NCBI GenBank assembly: GCA_003665825.1
Contig: QPFY01000018.1
Coordinates: 310,001 to 374,000, forward strand
Source of the DNA: Microbotryum silenes-acaulis
Lineage: Eukaryota > Basidiomycota > Microbotryomycetes > Microbotryales > Microbotryaceae
DNA length: 64,000 nucleotides
Reading direction: 5' to 3'
Shown: one piece after another, positions 34,317 through 45,400 of the stretch
Numbering within the stretch: position 1 is the first letter of the stretch
Layout: each line of letters begins with the position of its first letter
The notes under the pieces: generated by a model
Database searches by the model: none
What the model was told of the DNA's origin: nothing
Seen by the model: the letters and a program-made list of their open reading frames with translations, nothing else
Position numbers and translations under genes: made by a program

Positions 34317-35523
34317 CTAGTTACGGTGGAAAAGGCCCTCCCGGAGTGCCATAAAGTTCCAGGCCATCCGACACACTTCAGTGCGCCGGAATCGCCTCTT
34401 GCAATGATCTGGTATGTGGTCCATGTACGAGTTCATTGGGTCGACCTTCTCTTCACCAGTCTTAGGATCCGTGCACTTCACGGGCAGAGGGCAATTGCTG
34501 TGAAGGCGGCGCGCCATCTCTGATTGCGGATCGAGCAGGTCGCCGTCCTTGCAACGTCGGTGGGCGAGCTTGGGTTCCGTGTTGTGAAAATCGAAATCGA
34601 GTCCAAGCCACTTTGCTGCTGCGGTGATGAACTCTGTACCATCCGCACTGTGCCTCATGGCGTCTCGCGTGATCGTTATGCCGTCTTGACGCATGTTCTT
34701 CGTTGACAAGTGGCACTTGAGTGGGTCATTTGCATGCGCTGTAGAGAAGGGAGTAGGAGCACCAAAGTCAGATAACTCCAACAGGCATGCAGACCGGTCG
34801 TGTCACCACTGCTCAAATTACATGAGATGTTTCGGCAGGGCTTATCAGTGGTGACTCGCGATCCACGAGATACCAATTCAATGCACTGCAATTTCCCATG
34901 TGTCGATTGAGCCTCACTGAAGTTTCTACGGCACTGTCGACTGTTGGACAAGGTTTGCCGCCATAGTCGTATGAGGGGCGGTACTTGGTGTACACCCCGG
35001 TGTCGATGAACCGGAATGGGGCCCCGCTGTCTTGGAACACCTTTTTGAGTTTGCGCAATTGGTCCTCAAACAACCTCACGTTATCCAAGGGGGGGTCGGC
35101 CACTGGAGACAAAAAGTGTGGGGTGAGACATGGATGAGGCGGGTTCGCTCTTCCACATAAAGCTTACGGGGATCCCTATAATTCTTAGAAATGTCATGGG
35201 CGTAGACTGGAATCAGACCATGGTCGCTTGAGTTCGACGTATGCCACTCTGGCGGTTTGCGATTGTCTCGCGCTTTCAGAGTCGCCGCCGCAGCTGGCGC
35301 TTCTCTACATTGCTCCCGTAAAACACGATCAGCATCTTCCGCAGCAGAGTGCAGGCTGTCAAACTTTGACCTACTGCCCGGCCATAACTTGCGTGCGGAT
35401 TCCCCGACCGTCCTTGTGCTCCAACGTGGCGAAAGCGTCGAGAGGAGTCGCGACCACCCCCTGAGTCATGATCGTCACGACCCCGGCGAAGGCGAGAAGG
35501 GCGCGCATCGTGGTTTGAAGCAT
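34317..35523 (-). pseudogene. M43 (pappalysin/ulilysin-like) metallopeptidase, zinc site lost
   Basis: On the minus strand: a signal peptide (MRALLAFAGVVTIMTQGVVA, start 35523 or 35508), a propeptide-like part, LIPVYAHDI, VRLFEDQLRKLKKVFQDSGA, then the catalytic region and the C-terminal CP-DP-NSYMDH-DHC-F-W pattern typical of fungal M43 proteases. Where the family has HExxHxxGLxH, this protein reads FITAAAKWLGLDFDF (plus-strand about 34598-34640): all three zinc His and the catalytic Glu are replaced while flanking residues are kept. Frame changes between about 35400 and 35340 and again near 34790-34815 are not all explained by clean introns. It is therefore either a decayed gene or a secreted, catalytically dead homologue. 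It lies between the two oppositely facing Helitron tails. Confidence 0.68.
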
Positions 35524-35874
35524 TGTGCTGTTAGAACACTTTGTAGGGAAAAGAAAGGGCGTATAAGGTATCGGTGGAAGTATGGGGAGTGAACAGCTGT
35601 GGTAGGCAGCGCAGGAGGAGGAGGAGGGCAGAAAGATTGCGAACCACGGAGAGCACGTACAGGCCGACGCCAGCGCGCAGGTCTCACACTTGTGCCACGC
35701 ACAAATTCGGCATCGTCCGTCATTCCTCAGCCTGAGGGGGTCTCTAACACTTTTCCTTGTCGAGTCAAGCGAGAACGAGCCGGTGAAGAGGAGCCGCCAG
35801 GCTATCTCCTTTCTTTGGGGGCCCAGCAGGTGATCGGCGACTTAGTTCAGTGCCCAGCGTTATTAGTATGTACA
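35524..35874. other. Short intergenic region beside Helitron B tail
   Basis: Upstream side of the M43-like gene up to the Helitron B 3' end. No gene is supported. Confidence 0.5.
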
Positions 35875-38800
35875 CTAGGTTCGGCGGCGCGCTCCGCGCG
35901 CCTCCTCACCACCGTGACCGTCACCAATGACTCGGTGACCCGCTGTAACGTACCGTACTTTCGTTGCAGCCGGCAGAGTCGCGTGGGACGACAAACGAAC
36001 TACAGTCTTCATTTCATGCGAGCTGCGGGATGGCGAGCCTCTGCTGACTGTCGCAGGTTCACTATGGAGTTTTGTTATAAATCTTCATTCTATTAAGCCA
36101 AAAACCCTTCTAAAAAGTATGTTTTCTGTTACATTATCTGCTTCCCCATCCTCAGTAGGGTGAAGCAAAACTTTCACACCGTCCACACTCGTTGCCCGGG
36201 ACAACGCGACGTACAGTTGGCCGTGAGAAAAAACGGGTGTTTCCAGACACACTCCTACCTGCGCAAGTGACTGCCCCTGCGACTTGTTGATGGTCATAGC
36301 CATTGCCAGCCGAATAGGAAACTGGGTCCGGTGCAGAGTGAACGGAAGACCAGCTGATGATCCTGTTTTCAGTGTGATGCGCGGCAATAAGACGGGCTGC
36401 CCAGCATGATCTCCTGTGAGGATGATTGCCTCGAGGACGCGGGTGTGTAACCGCGTTAACAATAGTCTTGTGCCGTTGCACAGCCCCGCAGCCGGATCCA
36501 AGTTCCGGAGGAGCATAACGGGACATCCTACTTTGAATTTTGCAGCATGCAACGGCATCCCTGCGATGTTGAGACTCTGAAGGTACTCGATCGAGAACAG
36601 TGACTCGTCTTCGTCTTCGACCGAATCCGCGCTGTAGAACGTTTGAGCGTCGCCCGGTAGCAGGTCGAGCACCATATCGTTGATCTGATCCACTTCTGAG
36701 TTTTTGGGCGCCAGAATTGCTCGATTGCTGAAGTAGGCAACTTTTTCGTCTGTTGACATGTTGTCCAGCTCGAGCACGGGAACGGGGTAAACATGTCTGA
36801 TCAACCCGGATCTGTTTCTCGAGGCAGCCGGTAGGAGAAGATCGGATGGGAGCGCGATGGTGTCCTCTGTCTTGTTCGCCGAGCCGTCTCCGACCCCTAA
36901 GAGCCAATCTGCAAAGCCCTGTGCCTTTGTCCGTTCCGTTTCGGTCATGCGATCTGCAGCGGCCAGAAGACGCATGTTTGTCTGAGCTCGCACCGCAGGC
37001 TGTCAGTATAGGGTTTCAAAGGCAGGTAAGGAGTCTCCACTTACAGAGAGACGCAGTACTTCGACTTCTCCCCAGAAGTCAGCATTCATGATGCAAGCGT
37101 CGACAATCTGTGCAGGCGATGCCTTGGGAATAACGGGAAGGCATTGCTTCGGATCCCCTGTGAGGTTACAGCAGAGCCGGTCAGTTCTGCCCTGCGCTGT
37201 CTTTAGAGAGAATGGAACACACCTGCCAACACGACGGTCACTCCACCGAATCGAGCCGTTGAGGATCGCACATCTTGCAACATCCTGTCCACCAGCTGGA
37301 AACATCGACGGTGCTGCATCGGTGCTTCGTCCCAGACGATCAAGTCGCACATCCGAAAAAGCTCGGCGAGCTGTCCTTGTTTCGGAACGTTGCACGTAGA
37401 GTCGTCGAAGATGTCGATCGGGATCTTGAACCGTGAATGTGCCGTTCTTCCTTTTGGCAGTAGCAGTGCAGCAATACCCGATGATGCAACGGCAAGAGCG
37501 TATTTTCCCTCGGACCGAATCCGAGCAAGGATCGTTTTTTCCAAGAACGTTTTGCCTGTCCCTCCTGGAGCATCGATGAAGAAGACCTTTCCGCGGTTGT
37601 TCAGGATTGAGTCAAGAACGGTTTCAACAACAATGCGTTGTTCGGTGTTGCACGACTCAATGTTCTTTCTCCAGAGCGCATCCATCTCGTGAAGTTCCGC
37701 TGGTGTCGCTGATTCCTCCAGAATAAGACGGTTTGTTGCAGCTTCGTCATCGAACTGGATTGTTGGCAACGGCAGACCGTGGTCTGCTAATGAGGAATCG
37801 AGCCGTTGGAAAATATTGTTGAGCTGAAGCAGCCCCCAGTTAGCGACATGCTCGGGCGTGATCATCATCTGTTGCCTTTGGCTTCGGAGGTGGTACTCGA
37901 CGTCCTGGGTGAGGTTGTCATAGTGCTTCGTCCACAACTGCGCCGCGTTTGTCACTCCATCATCGGCCGTTAACAGCATGGCAAACAGGTGCCGCAGCTC
38001 GTGCCCAGTGCGGAAGATCGCCGCTTCGGTCAGACATCTGTCGGCTTCAGCGTCGTTGCGTAGGAGTCCCCGTTCGACACAGGCTTCCCGGAAGGTTCGA
38101 AACTCAACACCGTTGAACGTCCTCAGATGCGCAAACGTTGTCGGTGAAGGAACCTTGAGAAGAAGCAGTCTCAGGTAGTACCGCTCGCCGCCTTCAGGAC
38201 CACAAAAAAAGATTCTTCCGATTGTCCGGTTGTCCCTTTTCCGTGACACCCAAGCTCGATCTTCGCTGTTCCACCTGAATCGGGTCGGCACGTCGGCGTA
38301 GAGCAATCCTTGCGCGTTGAGATCAGGAGGTGTCTTGGCGCAAAGTTTCAGGAAGGCGGTTAACGTTGTCTCCGGTGGGGCTGATAGATCTGGAGCTCCC
38401 TTATCGGGGTCGAACCGAACTTCCTGCTCATTTGGGAGGTGCAGCGCGAGTCTGGCCACTGCGGGATCCCGATCGTGCATCTCGAATCGAAATATTCGGT
38501 GAATGGCTTCCGGAGCGCAAACATATCGAGCGTCAAGGAAGTCGTTGATTTCGTCTCGAGCTCCGGGTTCGTCGATCGTGAACGAAGTTCGGTCGTGTCC
38601 CTTGTAAACATATTTGTAGAGATATTTGACTGCTGCAACCCCGCTCGCAATTTCGACGTTGACATGACAATTGTACTTGGAAGCAAGCCACGGATTTGTA
38701 GGAACAACGTTTGCATCCGTATAAACTTCTTCTTGCGCTGTGCCCGGGAATTTGACATATTGGTGTATTCCGCGACGCCGGTAGTGAGGATATCCACCGT

Positions 38801-41503
38801 CTTCGCTGGTCGTCCGCGGTTGGAGTCGTTTAGGAAACCTTTTGGTACACTTCCCATGGTCGTCGTGGCACGCATGTTTGCCAGGACGATCACACCGCCG
38901 GTGGAGCATGCAGTTTGTGATAGTCTCAAACAACGCAGGGAACTTTTCGAGGTCCGGTATTTCCGCAGTAACGATCTTGTCGTAGTCGTCAATTGTCTTT
39001 GGCTTGTCTTCTGGGTCCATGATTAAAAGGATGTGGGCGTGAGGCAGCCCGCGCTTTTGAAATTCGACGACATAAACATATGCGATGACCTGTGCAAAGA
39101 ATTGAGGCTTGTGAGCATTCTATCAGCTCTGTTTCGACTGAGTCCCAGATTGACATACCTTCCCAAAGACTCCTGGTGCATGGCCACGGCCTAATACATC
39201 CGCAAGGAGGGCTTTCAATTTCCCGTGAAAGACCCGTGCTACTATGTTGGGACGGTCGGATGCGGCTTGCCCGGGAAGCAACGCGTTGACGATTTCCGAC
39301 CAGGCAGGATTGCATGTCATCGTGATGAATATGTCCGGAGCACCGAAAACACGAACGATGGCCATAGCATCTTGGTAAAGTTGGACCATTTAGCGTGGCG
39401 ATCCGGTGTGTGACGACGGTAGAATTACTCTCTTGCCAATCTGCGCGGGATCGAGTCCTTCAGCCAGACTTGCTTGAAGGGACGAATACTCTTCGGCTCT
39501 GAGCTTTTTTTGATTTGTTCTCATCCACCGAAGCCGATCCTGTTCAGTTAGTGCCCAGGCGTCGGCAACAAATTTCTGGAACAACCGGCCTCCAAGGAAC
39601 AATGTCGGGTAGCTGATATTGTTGGGACGGATATGGAAGTAGTACGCGTTGAATTGGTTTTGCGTTACACGTTTCGAGCCGCTCGGCCCGGTTTGTGGGT
39701 TATTGTGGGCGTTGGTGTTATCCATTGTGTGTTGCAAGACGCCGTCTTCGTCCCGCACCCGTCGAGCTGCCTCCGTTGCGGAAGTATTTTGGCTGAGGGG
39801 GATTCTGTCGTAGTACCAGTCTTCGCCGTATGGTAACAGTAGCGGATATGTCAGGCCATGAGCGCAGGGTGCCCATCGTAAATGAATTTAATCCCGTGGC
39901 TGTTGTCGTTTGGCGGGTGACGTAATCGGACGACAATCTCTCTTTTCGAAGACCGGTATTCTGTGTCGTCCCCGGGTAGAATGACGGCAACCTCGTCTTG
40001 AGTTGGTAAGTTGTAGATTCTCGGATCTCGATTGCGCGGCGCAAGTAACCGCAGCTGGTACATATGTGATGCATCACAGTCCATGAACTCCTGTGCTGTC
40101 AAGAACAGTTTGACGCGCCTGTTGTGATGTTGCAGCATACCGTCGAGTAGTGGAACAATTTGTTGATATGCCGTGTCCAGACGTCGTACTTCTTCAGACG
40201 GTCCATTGAATCTGCGTCGCGCTTCAATGCGTTCCGTCGGAGCCAGGAATAGAATCTGCGCAAAGACTGGGTTGCTTGCTGGGGATGGTGCCAGAGTGCC
40301 GATACAATGAAATACGTTCCCGCTCAGGTAGAAAGATGGTGGCCCGGAACCGCTGATGATGCCATGACCTTTGCTTGTCCCGAATGATGCCATAGCAAAG
40401 CTTTCATTGAATGCCAGAATGCGTTCCCGAAAGATCTTCTCAACTGTTTCACGGATATTCAGCAAGGCTGTTAGTCCGCTGTACTTGATTTAGCAGGTTG
40501 AAGGAATGGACGTGTACCAACCTGGACCATCGCCAGTCAAAAGCGCGAGCAGCTCGGGGGGCGGTTTTTCGATTCCGGGTAGCCGAACTTTGCCGTCCGC
40601 GCAACAGGTTTTGAATGGTGTGACCTCGCCTGGGGTCGATGATCTTTCGAACTCCCAGTGTAAAGCCGAACAGATTGGACACTGCAATGTCATTGAGCCG
40701 AGATCGTGTCGGGCAAAAGGCCCTTCCGGCAGCGGCAGCAGAGCAGTCGGGGGGGGGGGGTCCGGTTCGATCGCACTCTTTCGCGTTGGCGTCGTTGGCG
40801 CTGCTCCGCGGATCGGCGATCGACGGCAGTAGTGGTCGAAGTTGCAGTTGCGTCTGTACCTGACCCCGCGACGTGAGATAGGTCTGGAACTGGTTCATAA
40901 CGTGGGCGAACGGATCTCAAGCCTGGAGGTGAAGGACTGCGGGCGCGTCGCAGTTGCCCGGCTGCCGATGCAGATTCAATTGACTCGACGATCCAATTTG
41001 CGCGACGTCGTCTTCTTCGATTCGCCGCTGCTGCCTCTCGCGGGCCGGGTTGTGCGGAGGAGGGACGCGAGCAGCCTCACGGGCGGCGCGCTCAGCTCGC
41101 TCACGTTGCCGACGTCTCTGCTGCCCCTCTGCTCTCCGTGAAGGTTGTTGTAGAGGAGACGATGACATTTCGGCAGTGGCAGGAACTGGATGATTGAAGG
41201 AACTACGCTACGATGTGGTAGACACGCAAAACAGGATGTCTCAGTCTGCTTCGGGAAGCAGAGGATCATGTGCCAGGTTGCTTTGATGGGAAATGGAACC
41301 TCGGCGAACGTAGACGAAACGACCTGTGGCTGGCCGACCCTTTCTGAAACAGCGCTAGCTGGCTCAGGGGACACGCTGGACCGAGAGCTGTTGCAGTAGC
41401 GAAACTATTATGACGTCACGCCACATGGTTTGTCTGTTGGTTTGTCTTTTGGTTTGTCTTTCGTTCTTTGACGTTCTTTGTCTCCCGTTACGTCTTTAGT
41501 AGA
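35875..41503 (-). mobile_element. Helitron B, near full-length copy (5.6 kb)
   Basis: On the minus strand it starts TCTACTAAAGACG (41503 downward) after an A and ends in a GGCGCGC-GGA-GCGCGCC hairpin, CGAACCTAG (35875), followed by T, so both termini and the A/T target are canonical. It carries one replicase-helicase gene (36085-41168). Terminal sequences match Helitron A. The 5' tip abuts a TAGTAGA heptamer satellite. Confidence 0.9.
36085..41168 (-). pseudogene. Helitron Rep/Pif1-helicase gene of Helitron B, disabled
   Basis: Domains in order: Arg/Gln-rich start (MSSSPLQQPSRRAEGQQRRR), zinc-ribbon-like CPICSALHWEFE to FKTCC, Helitron_like_N, the HUH Rep core with EFQKRGLPHAHIL (His-x-His) and the two-Tyr helix KYLYKYVYKG, and a Pif1 helicase with FFIDAPGGTGKTFLEKTIL, WDEAPMQHRR and [10 protein letters not shown], ending GLIE at 36085. 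Short introns separate the helicase blocks. Three lesions are visible. A C12 tract (plus-strand about 40739-40750) sits where the frame changes. One base is missing near 39857, between GHPALMA and LTYPLLLPYGEDW. An in-frame TAA lies at 39390-39392, just before MVQLYQDAMAIV, where related proteins usually have Tyr. The catalytic residues of both enzymes are intact, so loss of function is recent. Confidence 0.88.
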
Positions 41504-41570
41504 TAGAAGATCTTTAGTAGATAGAAGATAGAAGATAGATAGTAGATTAGTAGATAGTAGATTACGTCTT

Positions 41571-41690
<120 letters not shown>

Positions 41691-42410
41691 GGCACAGTAA
41701 TCTACAGTAACACAACGGGGCCTGCAGTCGTTTTCAGTACCTTACCATAAAGGTACCTCCCCTGGTTCTGGTTCGTGCGAGTGGGGAACGTTGCGATCCA
41801 TGTGGCACTTACTGCACTGCCCGTTGCAAGCCTCTGAGCTCTGAGCGAACCGCCGAGCTCAGCGGCCGCGACACATGTCCGCACATGTGCGGACACTTGA
41901 TTATAGGTCAATACATGACGATATCGTATCTTTTCGATGTCGTAGGACAAATATATAAATATTCCTAGGTTGAACCTGCAAGAAGAACATGATACGATAT
42001 GTGCTGCAAGACTTATGATGATTTCAAATTCTCATGTGCGGACCGCAGCCTCATGTGCGGACATGTGTCGGTCAAGTGTCCGCACAGGGCGGTCTGCGGT
42101 CCGCACTTGGCCCAGCAAAGTGCGGACCCATCTGGCCAAGTGCGGACCCATCCGGCCGCACTCCGAGTCCGCCTGAGAATCTCGAGCAGTTCAAAGAAGA
42201 GACATACTTGCTACTCTGTTGACTTCATGTTGTATAGGGACTTTGCTAACTAGACTTTTAGAGTTGAAGTGGATCATGAAAATGTCTCTAAAGTTGTATC
42301 ATTAGCAGGAGCGCCCACTACAAAGCTGGCCCAGAAGATCACAACGCTGCGAATTTTGAGACAGACCTATCACGCTTAGTGGTTTTTAGCATTGCTACAT
42401 CAAAGGTTCT
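41691..42410. other. Region with GTGCGGAC motif cluster at the 3' side of the Mutator-like element
   Basis: No clear gene, though the terminal exon of the neighbouring transposase gene may extend to about 42302 (a GTGAGT donor sits over its stop at 42411). The interval 41876-42147 holds eight copies of GTGCGGAC or its complement. Confidence 0.6.
41876..42147. repeat. Cluster of eight GTGCGGAC sites, including a 20-bp palindrome
   Basis: Sites at 41878-41885, 41887-41894, 42036-42043, 42055-42062, 42078-42085, 42099-42106, 42120-42127 and 42140-42147, in both orientations. The first two form the perfect palindrome TGTCCGCACATGTGCGGACA (41876-41895). One further copy is at 48615-48622, inverted, on the far side of the Mutator-like gene. 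Position and spacing suggest subterminal transposase-binding sites (inference). Confidence 0.8.
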
Positions 42411-45400
42411 CTAACTCACCGATTTGAAGCCCTCGAACAAGACGGAAGCGTCTTGCATCTTCCAGACCCCTTTTCCCTCATCAAAGGACCCGTCCAGAGG
42501 CATTGTCGACACTTTGGATGGAAGGTCGGCGAGAGCCTCGGAGTCGTAGTATAGGCCCCACAGCTCGTGCCATTGCTGGTCCAGCAGCGCATTGAACGAA
42601 GGTAGCAAGTCATATGATTCATGTTCTAGCTCGTAGAACAACATAGTCACCAATCCGTTGGTGGTCCTGTTGCCGGTTGGATAAGCGAGATGACCGCGCA
42701 TTGCGTCGAAGTGGTAGCGAGCCGCCTCTTCCCCGTAACCGACGATTGCATCCGTAGCGAAATGCTCACCGCTGAGAATGTGGCGCACCTCTGAACGAAG
42801 AGACCAGACGAGCTCCATCTGGCCCGAGACAGCCAAGCGAAGCTCACGCGGGGGTTGCTCGTGGCGAGGATACTGGTTGTTGATGTTGAATACAAGCACA
42901 CGAGGAAGCGAGGTGATCGAAACGATCTGCGTGTAAGAGCGTCCGATGCAATCGCTCTTGTGATAACCGCGCACAGTGTTTTGTTTCTCTACGTCCGCCA
43001 TTGCTGGTTGCCCAACAAGTGAGCCAAATACCTCCGACAGAGTTGGCTCGCTAAGGTTTAGGCTCAATAGTAGGACGGGCCAGTCGACGATGAAGTATCG
43101 TCTTGGCAAGATCTCAATTTGTACGCACTGACAAGCCGAGCAATAACCGGCTCGCTGAAAGTGGGTTCCGATCTGAACTCGGGCCGACGAGGTTGGCAAG
43201 TGATCCCGCGGTATTGATATTGGTATGTGGTCGACCGTAAAGGTGTAAAGCGACACGAGCCAGCTCTGCGGACGACAAGAGCGATCAGCCCAATGTGGAT
43301 TTATGGTAAGCAAAAGAATCTTGATCGACTGACCGATGGGTTGCTGTATTCCCCTCGCTTGAGTGGAGTTGTATAATCACTCTTACGTTCCTTTGATAAG
43401 ACGATCACCAAGCTGATAATCCGCTCGCGCAGCTCGAAGTACGGCATCCTTTACGGGTTTCGAATCATAGTCGTAGGCTAGCTGCGTGTATTCGCGAATG
43501 AGGCTCCAGATCTCGAGGGCCAGTGTCCGACCTTGAAGTGCGAATGTCTCCTCCATTTCCAGCTTGGCACACATGGAGGGGTTGGTGATAAAGAGGCAGT
43601 CCATGTGCATTAGCCACTCTTTCAGCCCGGTGGCGACCGAGAGCAAGCCAACCAAGGCCGAATCAAGCCAGCAGGAATGGTTGTGCCATGGACCTTGGAC
43701 AATGCCAGTCCGTTTGCTGCATTGCTGCTCGGATCGAAGCCAAAAGTCTTCGTGGAGTGTGGCAATCGTGCTGCTTTGGAGTTCGAGGGGCGTCGAGCTC
43801 GACACTGCCTTCGACGGAGATAATCCCAAGCTTGCTTGAGATGTGGATAAGGACTTGGAGTCGGCAGCTTTGGGTGGCGCGAATGCCGAATTTGGTACAG
43901 GCTGGACATGTGCCACCGCTAATTCTGACTCCGGCTTCCCTAAGGCGGCGATCATCCGTTTCCGAGGTACACGGTAGTTCTTGCCAGACGATTGGGGCTT
44001 TTCCAATAGCGCAAGAACTGTGAGGCAAGAGAGATACCGCTTTGAGTCGGGTAGGTTTTACCCCGCAGATCCGCGCTTGAGCAGTCAAATACATACATCT
44101 CGACCTCTCTTCCGTTTACTCGTTGAGCGCCCTCACTGAAAGAGGAGTCGGTCGTATTGATCGCGCCGCGCCGCTCGATGGGCGACCCGAAGATTTGGCA
44201 CGCGATTTGGAAATGGAAGCTTCCTTCGGTTTTGTGGAGCGGTCAGCCGGGCGCCTCGTCGTGCTGCACGATTCGACATGATCGGATGAGCTCCGCTGCC
44301 TTGCTTGCGTCAATTGAAGAGCAAATAAATCGTCGTCCGAATCGTCTTCATCGGATAGCGCTTGAGAAGTCATGATAGGTCCATTTTTGGAAACCGCTTT
44401 GGCCGGCCTTGACTGCGCACCGCGCAGTTTACTTTTGCTTCGCGGATCGACGGGTTGCTGCCGTGAGCGAGCTGAATCTATCGTGGTCAAATCGTCGATC
44501 TCAATCGGTGAGACTGGCATGGGCCGCGATAACGAGCTGGGCGGCGCGTTTGATGACTTGGCAACGCCTGTCTCGGGATAACGAGCAGGAGAAGCGAACG
44601 CAACTGACGCTTCTGGCATGTTGGCGTCACTGATATAAGACGAAGGCACTTCTCTGCGTTCCTTGATCTCTTTCATATGAGCGCGGGTGTTGCCTCGCTC
44701 GTGATAGGTCGAGCTCTTGACGTAGCCATCTGCAAGGACGGGATGAGAATAAAGTCAGACTCAATGGTGAAGAATGTTCTGATGCAGGCGCGCCGCACTG
44801 ACCAGCTGCATGCATATCAATGTTGTCGGTCAGATTCGCGAACTCCAGAAGCCGCATCACTCCTTCCACCGGGCCATATCGTTCGTTGCCGCACGAATGT
44901 ATCAGAAGCCAGTGCGACGATTCTACCGCATTCGTAGTGGTTGCCACACCGTTGTTTGCCGTTCCACTCAAATTCTTGAAGACCACACTTCGGATCGCCG
45001 GTCTTGTCCACCACTTGATCCAGCTTTCGGCCACGGGGAACTTGTCGATGATGAACTTGGCGAGAGTGTCAATTGCTGCATGAGACTTTGCTGCGCGCAT
45101 TGAATGGACCAGTGAGGCAAAGTGGCTGCGCTCGTCCGATTCGGCGAAATGTTTGAGTCCAAATCTTCGGACTTGCTCAATGAAGTGAAAAGCGCAACCC
45201 TTAGCCACCTTCTCACCGATCTTGATAGCCTCCGCCGTCCACTGCTTTTTCTGGGGGTCGGTCACATTGAGTAGACCCACGTCTGCGATTTTGCGTCTTA
45301 CGTACCACTCTACTACGGCTTCACGGAGACCAAGTAGTTGCGCAGCTGAATAGTCGACAACAAAGGCGACACCATTGACGATCTCGTCTACAGTGCACTT

